DNA of 64,000 nt, from the NCBI GenBank assembly GCA_039105265.1, contig JAPFFF010000067.1:62001-126000 (forward strand), read 5' to 3'. The stretch comes from Tritrichomonas musculus (lineage: Eukaryota > Parabasalia > Tritrichomonadida > Tritrichomonadidae). Below are positions 43,270-53,039 of this stretch, piece by piece; position 1 is the stretch's first letter, and every line of letters starts with the position of its first letter. A program made the position numbers and the translations under genes. The notes under the pieces were generated by a model. The model worked only from the letters and a program-made list of their open reading frames with translations, ran no database searches and was not told the origin of the DNA.

Positions 43270-43723
43270 TATAGGTAGACTCGAACTTGATTGATGAAAA
43301 AGTCAAGTTAATTATTCTAAGTCTAAAAGTGTGTGATTAAAAAATCACTGAAATATACATAAGTCTGAAAAGTCGTGATGAAAAAATCGTTAAAATTTTG
43401 ATAAGTCTAAAAAGTTGTAATGAAAAAAATTGTAATGACTTTTTGAGATATACTTTTTAGACTTTCGGATATTTTGATGACTTTTTCATCACGACTTTTT
43501 GGACTTATCAAAATTTTAACGATTTTTTCATTACAACTTTTTAGACTTATCAAAATTTTAACGATTTTTTCATCACGACTTTTTAGACTTATCAAAATTT
43601 TGATGACTTTTTCATCACGACTTTTTAGACTTATGTATATTTCAGTGATTTTTTAATCACACACTTTTAGACTTAGAATAATTAACTTGACTTTTTCATC
43701 AATCAAGTTCGAGTCTACCTATA
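43270..43723. mobile_element. 454-bp fold-back (palindromic) element with TA target site
   Basis: TATAGGTAGACTCGAACTTG at 43270 is mirrored exactly at 43704-43723, and the two arms pair over about 150 bp. TA flanks TAGG...CCTA, as in Tc1/mariner-type MITEs. The interior is a ~41-bp tandem repeat (CATCACGACTTTTTAGACTT), with more copies on the right arm than on the left. No protein is encoded; ORFs here are products of the repeat. Confidence 0.8.
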
Positions 43724-43866
43724 TTCTATTCTAAAAAATTTCCATGGAATATGAATTGTGGACATTTTTTCCATGAAAAAAACTCAATTGGCTTTTTAAT
43801 ATCTGATAAACTGGATTTCATTCTTTCAGTAATCCTCGTATTGCTTTTATATTTTCAATTACAGCA

Positions 43867-44091
43867 ATGAGTATTGGTTTTAAGCAATCACCAAACAACT
43901 TTGATATATTTGAAATAGCTGAGAGTGTTGAAGTTAGCTTGAAAAGATTTGATAATGTGTTTTGGAAACAAAACGAGAAGAAACTTTTTGCTTTTCATAA
44001 TACAAAATCAAGAATTACATTGATTATGTCGATAAAGATGATTTATAAACACATTTTAACTAAACATTATTTGGTCACTCAAGTTTTCTAG
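43867..44091 (+). other. Short ORF, possible gene fragment (74 aa)
   Basis: The first ~45 residues (GFKQSPNNFDIFEIAESVEV) look like protein, while the rest is low-complexity. I do not recognise it. It may be the relic of a BTB-type gene or chance. Confidence 0.2.
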
Positions 44092-44199
44092 ACTGTTTTA
44101 GATTAATTCGATTATAATAATATTCATTTTCGAAAAAAAATTGAATAAAAATATTAACTTTTTGAATAAGATCGTTTTTATATTTTTTGCAATATTGTA

Positions 44200-45540
44200 A
44201 TGTCTGAAGGAAAAGTCAATTATTCTCTGAGTACAGAAAATGTTAAAACAGTTCCATTCGCCAAATATGAAAAAAACTTCACGTTTATAGTAAATGGGAA
44301 GAGATATGAAACAAGTCGTTATGTTGCTGATATTCTATCACCTATTGTTTGTAATTGTCACTATGAAGATGAAACTATAGACGAGTTCACTATTAATACA
44401 ACGCAAAAAGACCAAACGCAAGCCGATAATGATGATTCATTCCAAAAATTTCTCCAAATAATTAATTTCAACGAAATTGAACTTGGAAGCATCCAACGTA
44501 AAAAATACGGAGAATATTTCTTACATCTTGGTAACATTGAGGAGTACCTCCGACTGTGCCCAGAGTATTTCGACGATTTGAGTCCCGAGAATGTAATCGA
44601 CCGTTTAAAATTTACTGCAGAAACGATGAAAACGCACAGAAAAGGAACCGCTTCACTCAAATTGACAGGAAAAATCAACAACTTGATTGAATTTGCAGCT
44701 GAGCATTTCTACCAGATTCCACGCGAGAATATGAAAACGGTTGATATTGAGATTCTTGCCGCTGTCATCAAAAACGCGAAACTTCGCCTTGAAGATGAAG
44801 AGTCACTTTTTGAACTGATTCTTGGCTTGTATGAAGAGGACCGAGAGTACTCATCACTTTTTGAATATGTTGAATTCAAGCATTTGAAAAGTGAGAGTGT
44901 GAGAGAATTCATCAATCAATTTGACATTGAATATTTGAGTGCAGGAACATGGCAGTCGATTTGTGAGCGACTTGTTGGAGTCAGTGAGAGTCCCGTCGGA
45001 AGTGAGAGATACATTTTGAAGTGCGAAGAATTTGTACGGAAAGAAGGAGAAGAATTCAAAGGCATCATGCGTCACCTGACAGAAGAAACAGGTGGAAACA
45101 TCCACGACAACGGAACAATCGAAATCACATCAAATTCAGTTTACAGTAGTCATTACCCAAGGAACATCGTTGACTACCAAAACAGCAATTATTATGAAAC
45201 AAACGATCAAGAGAATTCAGAAATTTGTTTTGATTTCAAAGGCAAGGAAATCCAGATCACGAGTTACTCACTGAAATCATGTAACTGGGGCCAAAATAGC
45301 AATCACCTAAAGAGCTGGGTTGTTGAAGTATCGAACGATCATCAGAAGTGGGATGAGATTGACAAGCGTGAAAATAACTCTGCTTTGAATGGATTGAATT
45401 TTGTTGGCACATTCGACACGAAAGAAAATAAATCATTTTATCGATTTGTTCGACTCCGGCAAACAGGAACAAACTGGTATGGTTATTATTACACTGGAAT
45501 TGTATCAATTGAATTTTATGGAAAAATGAAGCATTCTTAA
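44200..45540 (+). CDS. F5/8-type C (discoidin) domain protein with BTB-like N-terminus
   Basis: 446 aa. Residues ~20-115 (FTFIVNGKRYETSRYVADIL) resemble a degenerate BTB/POZ domain. Residues ~120-270 are helical, BACK-like (YLRLCPEYFDDLSPENVIDR). Residues ~300-445 form a discoidin-like jelly roll: NSNYYETNDQENSEICFDFK, SLKSCNWGQNSNHLKSWVVE, FYRFVRLRQTGTNWYGYYYT and SIEFYGKM. This architecture is common in trichomonads. No signal peptide is present, so it is probably an intracellular adaptor; partner and substrate are unknown. The gene uses more GC-rich codons than its flanks. Its TAA stop is the last part of the TTAA target duplicated by the MITE that follows immediately, so its 3' UTR begins inside the transposon. 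Fragments of relatives lie at 39225, 41806 and 50670. Confidence 0.85.
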   Translation: MSEGKVNYSLSTENVKTVPFAKYEKNFTFIVNGKRYETSRYVADILSPIVCNCHYEDETIDEFTINTTQKDQTQADNDDSFQKFLQIINFNEIELGSIQRKKYGEYFLHLGNIEEYLRLCPEYFDDLSPENVIDRLKFTAETMKTHRKGTASLKLTGKINNLIEFAAEHFYQIPRENMKTVDIEILAAVIKNAKLRLEDEESLFELILGLYEEDREYSSLFEYVEFKHLKSESVREFINQFDIEYLSAGTWQSICERLVGVSESPVGSERYILKCEEFVRKEGEEFKGIMRHLTEETGGNIHDNGTIEITSNSVYSSHYPRNIVDYQNSNYYETNDQENSEICFDFKGKEIQITSYSLKSCNWGQNSNHLKSWVVEVSNDHQKWDEIDKRENNSALNGLNFVGTFDTKENKSFYRFVRLRQTGTNWYGYYYTGIVSIEFYGKMKHS

Positions 45541-45750
45541 GGTACAAATCTAGTACGTTATAGATTGAGAGAAAGTACGTTATATATTTGAATGCGTGTC
45601 AGATTTGAATGCGTGTCAGATTTGAAATTCTGAACTTTATTTTTTTTATATAAAATTTTTATGATAAAAATATTTTTTATATAACATGTCCTTTAGTTTT
45701 AATAAAGTGTCAAAAAAAATTGCGGTTTCTAAACGTACTAGATTTGTACC
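45541..45750. mobile_element. TTAA-flanked MITE, copy 2 (210 bp), at a stop codon
   Basis: TIRs begin GGTACAAATCTAGTACGTT and end AACGTACTAGATTTGTACC. TTAA flanks lie at 45537-45540 and 45751-45754; the first contains the stop codon of the F5/8C gene. The TIR base that differs from copy 1 (T instead of C at position 11) is changed at both ends. Internal sequence is homologous to copy 1. From 45755 to 46322 nothing else is recognisable. Confidence 0.88.
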
Positions 45751-46322
45751 TTAAGATAAATGTGATTTTAATTCTTAAAATGATTATTATTAGTCTAATT
45801 ACTATAATAAAATCTTAAATCACAATCTATTTTTTTTGTATAAATTTTCAAACATGAGCGATAATATATTTTTATCTGATATTTGTGTTTATTCTTTGTT
45901 TATAAATTAGAAATATAATTATTAGAGCTATTTTTCAAGATTATTTAGTAACAAAAAAATATTTAATAATTTAAAGGAAATAAATATATATTTAAAATTA
46001 GAATATTTTCATTTTTTAATTAATTTTATTCATTAAAAATCAAATAATTATCGTATTTGTTTTATAAATATGAAGATATAATCACAAAGAAAATGATTTC
46101 AATATTTCAAAGTATATATTCAAAATATAAAAATAAATATATCTTGATGAATCGATAAAATCATTATTTAAAAACAAAATCATATATTTAAATTAAATAT
46201 CAATAATCAAAAATATTTATATGAAATATTTTAATCACAAATATTTTTTTTAAGATTGAAAAGGCCAGCCACATAAACAAAAAATTGAACGTATTTTAAT
46301 CGTTAAAGATTTTAGAAGCAAA

Positions 46323-48557
46323 ATGTCTGATAAAACAGCAAAAGCCCTTAAGGAATTTTCACAATGTTATGACAACAATGAATACGCACGTGGATTAAAG
46401 CAAGCTAACAAATTTTTAAAGCAACATCCCGAAGAAGCCGAAGCGATTGCATGGAAAGCGATATTTCTTCAATTTACCAAGAAACCAAAAGATGCAGTTA
46501 CCACCATATCAGAAGCCCTCCGCAAAAACATGAAGAGCGCCAAAATTTGGAAACTTCAAGGCATAATCATGCGCGAACAAAGTGATTACACAAAAGCTCT
46601 ACAATCATTTACCATGGCCTATCGTCTTGATTCCAAAGATGACAATATTCTTCTAGAGATCTGCAATCTTCATTTATACGAGCGTAACAAGAAGCTTTTC
46701 CTTCAAAATTCATTCAATCTTCTCAGCTCCTCAAAAAGTTCCAGCGCTGTTGTACGTTATGCTGTAGCACTTCACCTAGACGGGCGAACAAAGAATGCTA
46801 TTGACTGGCTTAACACGTACGAAATTAACTTCATGCCACCCATTTCAGAGGACGAAACATTGTTCAGAAACGAGCTCTTCTTGTACCACTCGATGTTGTA
46901 CATAGAAGCGGGCATGTACGACGAGTGCATCAAGTATCTAGAGAAGAACCAACCGCTGATCCGTGACGTTGTTTCAGTCAACGAGAAGCTGGCGACATGT
47001 TATGTGAAACTTGGCAAGAAAGAAGAGGCGCTGAAGGCAATTCGCAGCCTCATTGATTACTACCCAGAGAACGGCGACTACTTCACCCTTCTCCAAGAGC
47101 TGCTGGCGCCTGATGAGTTCATGCACGAGCTCACTGAATTGAAAGGAAAAAGCCGGTACGCGCAAGTCAGAATCCTTGAGCTGCTTGACATAAACGACCC
47201 TAATTATCGCGACTTTTTGAAGGAATATATGGTCCCATATTTAGTTAAGGGCGCGCCGTCCCTGTTCACAACGCTGAGCGAGCTCTCCCCGGAGAAGTTG
47301 GAGGTTGCTAAAGAAGTGGCCGATTCAGCACCAACCGAAACCGATAACTTCCCAATCACTTCAATTCCTATCGTCAAACTTTTTGACGCAAGCGTCTTCT
47401 TGGCGAAGGACGACCTCGAAAGCGCGCTCGAGTCTGTTGAGAGCGCCATCAAGCACACCCCGACGTGCCTCGAGTCGCGCACGCTCAAGCTGCGCATTCT
47501 AAGGAAGATGGGACGAATCGAGGAGGCAATGAAGACCGGCCAAGAGCTCGCTGAATACGACCCGAACGACAGAAACTCGTCGACGCTGTACACGAACGCG
47601 GCGCTGAGAAACGGCAAGCTCAAGACGGCCTACGAAGCGTCCCTTCCTTTCTCAATCGACTCCGAGCACAACCCGCGACTCCTCCTCACTCAGTACAACG
47701 ACTTCCACGTCAGGGCGGCTGACTGCGCCTACCGCGCGAAGGACTACAAGCAGAGCGCCGGCTTCTACAGCGACGTCGTCAGGCACTTTTCTGACTTCAG
47801 AAAAAGTCAGTACAACTACCTGTCGTGGGGAATGAGGCACGTGCACGCTCTCTACGACATGCTCAAGTGGGCCGACGAGCTCCCGAAGCACAAGATGCTC
47901 GCGAGGGGACTTCTTGGACTTCTCAAAATCCACTTTTTGAATAAGGCTGAAAATCCAATTGAAAAGAATAAAGATTTGCAAAATGCCGCTTTACAGGCAA
48001 CTTTTTCTGAAGATCCGGCGGTTTTGGCTTATGCTGCTATTTATTACTCATTAATGAATGAACCGTTGCCGTGCTTGAAGTGCCTCAAAAAGTGCCAGGG
48101 ACCTTGGAAATTCGCTGCTATCCAAGCTGCTGAAAAGGTGATGTCAAACCTTCAAAAAGTGGAAAGTAACGGTCAGAAAAAGAAAATCCCTGAAATCGTC
48201 AAGGAAGTCGCTCAAGAGGCTTACAAATTGGAGGAAGGTCAAATTAAGGCCAATTATGCAGAGGCCAAATCTTTCATGGAAAAATTGGCCTTGGCAAGGG
48301 GAATGTTCTTGGTCGCCCAGAGCGAACAGGAGGCAGCAAACGCGAAGCAGCTGCTGCTCGATGCCGTCAAGTCGTGCGAGTACAACTACAAACAGGCACT
48401 GGACGCGTATACTGTCGCTAACAACGAAATGAACGACGCCGAATTCGCTAAGAAAATCGAAGACGAAATCCACGTCAAGCACCCACAATACCAGGTCGTG
48501 TTTGAGTACGAAAAAGGCGATCTTCCAAAGATAGATGAAGAACAATTAAATGACTAA
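46323..48557 (+). CDS. NAA15: N-terminal acetyltransferase A (NatA) auxiliary subunit NAA15
   Basis: 744 aa made almost wholly of TPR-like helical pairs. It matches NAA15 along its length: the N-terminal pair (CYDNNEYARGLKQANKFLKQ), the block YTKALQSFTMAYRLDSKDDN, LLEICNLHLYERNKKLFLQN, the central VPYLVKGAPSLFTTLSELSP and the block HTPTCLESRTLKLRILRKMG. NAA15 wraps the catalytic subunit NAA10 and docks NatA at the ribosome exit tunnel, where nascent Ser/Ala/Thr N-termini are acetylated. It is slightly shorter than the ~860-residue animal protein, with a reduced C-terminus. The middle (about 46900-47920) and end (48300-48520) are far more GC-rich than the rest of the window, with G/C-ending codons as in highly expressed genes. 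The stop TAATAAA doubles as a poly(A) signal. Confidence 0.88.
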   Translation: MSDKTAKALKEFSQCYDNNEYARGLKQANKFLKQHPEEAEAIAWKAIFLQFTKKPKDAVTTISEALRKNMKSAKIWKLQGIIMREQSDYTKALQSFTMAYRLDSKDDNILLEICNLHLYERNKKLFLQNSFNLLSSSKSSSAVVRYAVALHLDGRTKNAIDWLNTYEINFMPPISEDETLFRNELFLYHSMLYIEAGMYDECIKYLEKNQPLIRDVVSVNEKLATCYVKLGKKEEALKAIRSLIDYYPENGDYFTLLQELLAPDEFMHELTELKGKSRYAQVRILELLDINDPNYRDFLKEYMVPYLVKGAPSLFTTLSELSPEKLEVAKEVADSAPTETDNFPITSIPIVKLFDASVFLAKDDLESALESVESAIKHTPTCLESRTLKLRILRKMGRIEEAMKTGQELAEYDPNDRNSSTLYTNAALRNGKLKTAYEASLPFSIDSEHNPRLLLTQYNDFHVRAADCAYRAKDYKQSAGFYSDVVRHFSDFRKSQYNYLSWGMRHVHALYDMLKWADELPKHKMLARGLLGLLKIHFLNKAENPIEKNKDLQNAALQATFSEDPAVLAYAAIYYSLMNEPLPCLKCLKKCQGPWKFAAIQAAEKVMSNLQKVESNGQKKKIPEIVKEVAQEAYKLEEGQIKANYAEAKSFMEKLALARGMFLVAQSEQEAANAKQLLLDAVKSCEYNYKQALDAYTVANNEMNDAEFAKKIEDEIHVKHPQYQVVFEYEKGDLPKIDEEQLND

Positions 48558-48827
48558 TAAAAGCTGATATCAAAATTTATCAAATTTTTATTATTCTTTA
48601 TTTATATTTATTTTTTTTTTTTTTTTTTCGGATTTCATACTTACCTGCCAGAATTGTACTGTATAATATTTTAATACCAAAATTTGGCGATTTTTGATTT
48701 TCAACTCGTTTCAATGCCTCAGAAAGCATTGCACATCAAAGCAGCACCAATTCATTCTTCGCCCGAAGTCATGCAATCAGGTGATGTATATTCCTTTGCT
48801 TTTTTGTTTGATTTATAATAAATTGGT

Positions 48828-49009
48828 TTATAATAACCGCCCTATAATTGATTTATTAACTTCACCTTTGTCACTTTTTGCTTTAGAGTCATCTGCGTCA
48901 GACTTCTTTTCATCGCCTTTGGCTTCAGAGTCGTCTACATCGGATTCCTTCCTTTCGCCACTCTTTGTCTTCTTTTCATCTCTTTCAGATTTGGTATTGT
49001 CAGCATCCT
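48828..49009 (-). pseudogene. Charged D/K/S-rich coding fragment
   Basis: The minus strand reads KDADNTKSERDEKK, then TKSGERKESDVDDSEAKGDE and KKSDADDSKAKSDKGEVNKS before a stop, a charged disordered tail with an internal repeat (SDxDDSxAKxD). There is no start, and the frame is closed by a stop just upstream. It is probably the 3' piece of a lost gene. On the plus strand a short frame at 48714 (MPQKALHIKAAPIHSSPEVM) may be another small fragment. Confidence 0.35.
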
Positions 49010-49149
49010 TTCAGTAAAATAAAGGATTTATATTATTGATTTTCAAAGCCTCTTGCCTTCTAAAGGTGCTCAAGTGTTTCAAATACCTTTATTCTTTTTG
49101 AATACTGTATTCAGGTTCATCAATTCTTCCTGTTTCAATGATTTTAACT

Positions 49150-49529
49150 TCAGAAGAGTAAGAAGAAGAACTTTTGAACGTTGAGCGAGAGAGGCTTCTT
49201 CAACTTGCCAAAGAAGAAGAGCTCAAGAAGAAGCGAACATCCAGAATCTGCTTTTCGAGCGTGAGCTACGCGACGGTATTCTCAAGGACATGATTGCCTA
49301 CCAGTGCAACAAGGACAAGGACTACGAAGTGATGTTTAGCAAAGCGAAGAGCATCTACGACGGCACGCTCATAGCTGTCTCTCTTTCATACCAGCTTGGC
49401 CAAAAGAACCTGGACCTGTTTCTCGACTGTAGGAAGAAGTCGCTTGAAATGATGGAAGAATCAGTCGACCAATGCTCGATTGACACCAAGATCTGCTTTG
49501 GCATGCATCAATTATTTTTAAATGAATAA
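49150..49529 (+). pseudogene. Coiled-coil gene fragment of unknown family
   Basis: A relatively GC-rich frame ends NKDKDYEVMFSKAKSIYDGT and ...LIAVSLSYQLGQKNLDLFLD before the stop. Upstream, LNVERERLLQLAKEEELKKK and EANIQNLLFERELRDGILKD are in different frames, so there is at least one frame shift. The composition resembles a host housekeeping gene. I do not recognise the family. From 49530 to 49945 nothing else is seen. Confidence 0.4.
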
Positions 49530-49948
49530 ACGTTTATATATATATATATATAAAAGAGACTAGTAATCAATATCAATTAAAGATGATCAACAAGTCTACT
49601 TATTTTTCTTCATTAAAATAAAAAAGGATGATAGCAAAGTTAACTTATTTTAAATATTGCTAAACGTTAATTACATCATATCATTTTTAAAATACCAAAA
49701 TTATTGAAAAAGTTTTATTGTTTATTTGCATGAAAAAAAAATTAATCAAAAATTTCATGAAAATATTATTACATGTTGCAACATTCAAGTAGCAATTTTT
49801 CTCAATTTTTTTTTCTGAGACATTCAATTTTTCAAATAAATTCTTTTAAAAATTGAATGATCCTTCAAAAAGTTCACTAAATTTGTGATTACAACTAAAC
49901 TATATTTTACAAAAAAAAAAAAAATTAATAATGTTAAGATGTAATTGT

Positions 49949-50653
49949 TTAATATTCCAGGTCATATCGGTATTTATAGGCAAGTTGGATATTTTCAGTA
50001 GACTCTTCGTCAGAAAAAATTGCATTTTGAGGACGATTAACAACGAAGTTTTGTCCGATATATTTAAATGAAATTTCCCTATATATGATTATCTCTGCAT
50101 TTGGGCAATTAATGATATTCAAGTTCCTACAACAAGAGAAAAATCCCATATCAATGAAGATTTCACGATCAAGGAAGTCAAATGTCTGCAAGCTTTCGCA
50201 TTCAGCAAAAATGAATTCTCCATATTTTTGCAGCCCGGCTGGAAGAGAAACATGCAATATACTTTCACAATTTTTGAAGTATTCATCTCCCAGTATGTTG
50301 ATGCTCGAACCTGCAGCAAATTGAAGTGTTTGGAGATTTTTGCAGTCTTTATATGCATTTTGAACATCTCTACAGGCAAAAATGAGGAGGTCGAAAACAG
50401 GAGATTGTGGATCAGTTTTCCCAGCAATGATTTTATGCTCTGTATCAATGTAAGTTAAATAAGGATTGGTAGGTGATATGTCAATTTGTTTAATTTTTGT
50501 TTTGTAGGCCCATTTCCGTTTAAGCGAAAACAAATCTTTCGGAAATGATATTTTATTAAGCCAGGAACAATTGAAAGCTGCTTCCGGGATAACTTTGAGC
50601 GGACAATTAATTAAATTCGCGTTTTTATATACGATTGATTGAATATTTCATTG
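49949..50653 (-). pseudogene. BspA-like LRR fragment, 5'-truncated
   Basis: An open frame without any ATG near its start reads NLINCPLKVIPEAAFNCSWL, then NLQTLQFAAGSSINILGDEY and SLPAGLQKYGEFIFAECESL. These are LRR_5 repeats like those of the gene at 20-23.6 kb but more diverged. It ends ENIQLAYKYRYDLEY at a stop. The frame closes upstream with TGA where an unrelated F5/8C fragment begins on the other strand, so the missing 5' part was cut off by a rearrangement. Confidence 0.7.
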
Positions 50654-50669
50654 ATAAAATGAGCCAACT

Positions 50670-51390
50670 AAAAGGGCAAATTGAAGTTGAAAGACGAAGA
50701 CATGCTATTGAACTTTTTGATAGAACTCTATGAAAAAGATCACGACATATTACAACTTTTTGAGTATGTTTTTTTCAGTAATATTTCAGAAGAAGGTATC
50801 AAAAAGTTCATCGACGCGTTCGACATTGAATACATAAATAACGGAACATGGAAGTCGATCTTCGAGAGGATCCTGCAAGGACGTGGAACTGGCTCGTCGA
50901 AGAACACAAATGAGGAACGATACGCGGCGGTTGTAGATGAAATCAAGCACACAGAGGGCCATGAATTCAATGGAATCATGCAGCATCTCACAGACGAAGC
51001 GGGCGGAAACATCCACCACAATGGGACCGTCAACATCACATCGAACTCAATCAGCGGAAGCAGCTACAATCGAAGACACTAACTACTACGCCTCCGACAG
51101 AGACAGCAACACATTCTTGTGCTTCGATTTCAATGACAAAGCTCTCAATTTGACGAGCTGCACAATGCAATCGAACAAAAATAACAACGGATCGAACAAC
51201 ATAAAGAATTTGGTGATCGAGGCTTCAAACGACAAACAAAGCTGGGAAGAAATTGATAGTCACCAAATATCATTCACACATTCACAATTAAAAAGCAAAA
51301 CAACAACTTTTATCGTTATATTCGTCTTCACCAGACAGGTGAACATTTGGGATTGTCATGCAACCAATTTTTCTGGTTTTTCTTTATAGA
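50670..51390 (+). pseudogene. F5/8-type C protein pseudogene, 5'-truncated and frame-shifted
   Basis: Residues KLKDEDMLLNFLIELYEKDH begin where residue ~200 of the intact gene at 44200 would be. The copy continues through GTWKSIFERIL, GIMQHLTDEAGGNIHHNGTV and NITSNSISGSSYN. The discoidin part (CFDFNDKALNLTSCTMQSNK, LVIEASNDKQSWEEID) follows in another frame. The N-terminal BTB-like half is absent. It abuts the truncated BspA-like fragment head to head near 50655. Confidence 0.8.
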
Positions 51391-51512
51391 ATTTTATGGA
51401 AAACTTAAATACCATAAATAAAGTTACATTTTAATACAGATTATATCTTATATATGTATATATATAACTTTGCTATTAAAATGTAAATAATATATTTATT
51501 TTTTTTTTTTTC

Positions 51513-51562
51513 TTTAGTCAAAAAATTTTTTTTCATTCAATTCAATTAAATTTTTGACTAAA
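51513..51562. other. Small inverted repeat
   Basis: TTTAGTCAAAAAATTT and AAATTTTTGACTAAA pair across ~20 bases in the promoter region of the CUE-Smr gene. It may be a MITE relic or a stem in the transcript. Confidence 0.4.
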
Positions 51563-51659
51563 AAACTTTTATTTTAGCGAACTTTTTGAATATCATTCAA
51601 TTTCCTTTGACTAGGGAAAAGCTCAAACATCTCAATATAAGACTAATAAAATTAAAAGC

Positions 51660-52407
51660 ATGTTTCCTCACGTTCCTGATGATAAAATAAGATTTGTTCT
51701 TGAATACAATTCATTGGAATCAGCAATTGATTATTTTTTGAAATATTGCCTACCAAATGATTCAGACAATGAAATTTACAATGAAGAGCAAAATGCACCA
51801 TGTACTCAAGCAGACAAAGAAATGATCAAAGTAAATAAATATACTTCTTCGTCATCTGATGATGAATTTGATAATTAAAATCAGTTATTCAAATGAAGAA
51901 ATTTCAAAATCAGATGATAATTCAACTAATCAAAATCCAAATATTAAAAAGATCACGAAAAAAAGAAAACCAAAGAAAAAGTTTTTACCAATAAGTCAAA
52001 GATTAAACAATTCTGGAAATACTACAGATAGTAAGCCAAATATCAAAAATGATGACGAAGATGAAGATGAATTCTTAGAAAAATATACTGGAAAAGAAAA
52101 CATGATAAAACATTCACAAAGCAGAGCAAACAGAATGCCTAAAAGATACAATAATGTTGATATAGAAGAAGCTCGAGAAATAGATTTGCATAATATGAAT
52201 GCTGTTGATGCTGAAGCCACAGTTCTAAAGTCTATAAATGATGCGGAGAATTGTAATAATAAGAGAATAGCTTTTATTACTGGCCGAGGACTTCATTCAG
52301 AAGGAAGTAAACCTGTTCTAAGTCGCATTGTTTCAAAACAATTAAGAGATCTTGGTTATAAACCAATGAAATCAGAAATAGGAGGCAAATATACTTGTGT
52401 TATTTAA
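51660..52407 (+). CDS. CUE-like plus Smr domain protein with a one-base frame break
   Basis: The first frame (51660-51878) encodes MFPHVPDDKIRFVLEYNSLE and ...SAIDYFLK, a CUE/UBA-type ubiquitin-binding helix bundle with the M-F-P motif, then an acidic SSSSDDEFDN tail. The second frame (to 52407) carries a basic linker KKRKPKKK, an acidic stretch and an Smr domain: EIDLHNMNAVDAEATVLKSI with DLHN for the usual DLHG, then AFITGRGLHSEGSKPVLSRI. Smr domains are endonucleases acting on stalled-ribosome mRNA or DNA; CUE-Smr pairing occurs in the Cue2/N4BP2 group that cleaves mRNA in no-go decay. The frames meet at GATAATTAAAATC, where one extra T separates them. This could be an assembly error, a recent mutation or programmed +1 shifting at AAT-TAA. 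Confidence 0.7.
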
Positions 52408-53035
52408 ATGTTATTATTAATAAAAAAATATTCGTAATACATTTGATATAAGTTATACTTTTTACAGTTCAGAATTATTCTAAATTGTAAATCGATTAAT
52501 TTTATTGAATTTATTCTGAGAAATAGGTAATTTTTTTGGTTTATTAAAGAACATTCTATTTGATGATTTTCTATTGCACATGAATTTGATGATACTACAC
52601 TATTTGGTGGTACATAGAATGTGATGAAGTTGTTAATGAAAAATTGATATTAATTCATTTGGTTCTTTAGTACTCCAACTTGTTACAGGGATCGACACAT
52701 TTCATCATTTGAATATAATTCTAGAGTTGTAAATAAAGGAATTAAGCCAGACTTTTTTGTATCAGTTAAAGAATCAATTCAAGAATAATTAAATATGATT
52801 ATGATTGATAGATGAAATTTGGCGAAATATATCTTCAAATGAATTAAATCAATATTTACTTAAATTTCACAAGTATATATTATTTTATCATAAATAATTC
52901 AAGATATTAAGATAAAATTTTATGAATAATGAAAATATAATTAAGAAATTAGAAATTCAAAGTATTTTTTTATTTGAATGACTCATCTCAAATTTATTGA
53001 AAGGATCCTTTCAATTTTTAAATACGATTGCATAT
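52408..53035. other. Interval with no supported gene
   Basis: A few protein-like phrases occur (SSFEYNSRVVNKGIKPDFFV near 52690-52780), but no family is recognisable and stops are frequent. It may be older gene debris. Confidence 0.4.
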
Positions 53036-53039
53036 GCAA

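Noticed and set aside
43407-43656. Two ~60-aa ORFs on both strands
   Set aside because: They are translations of the 41-bp tandem repeat in the palindromic element.
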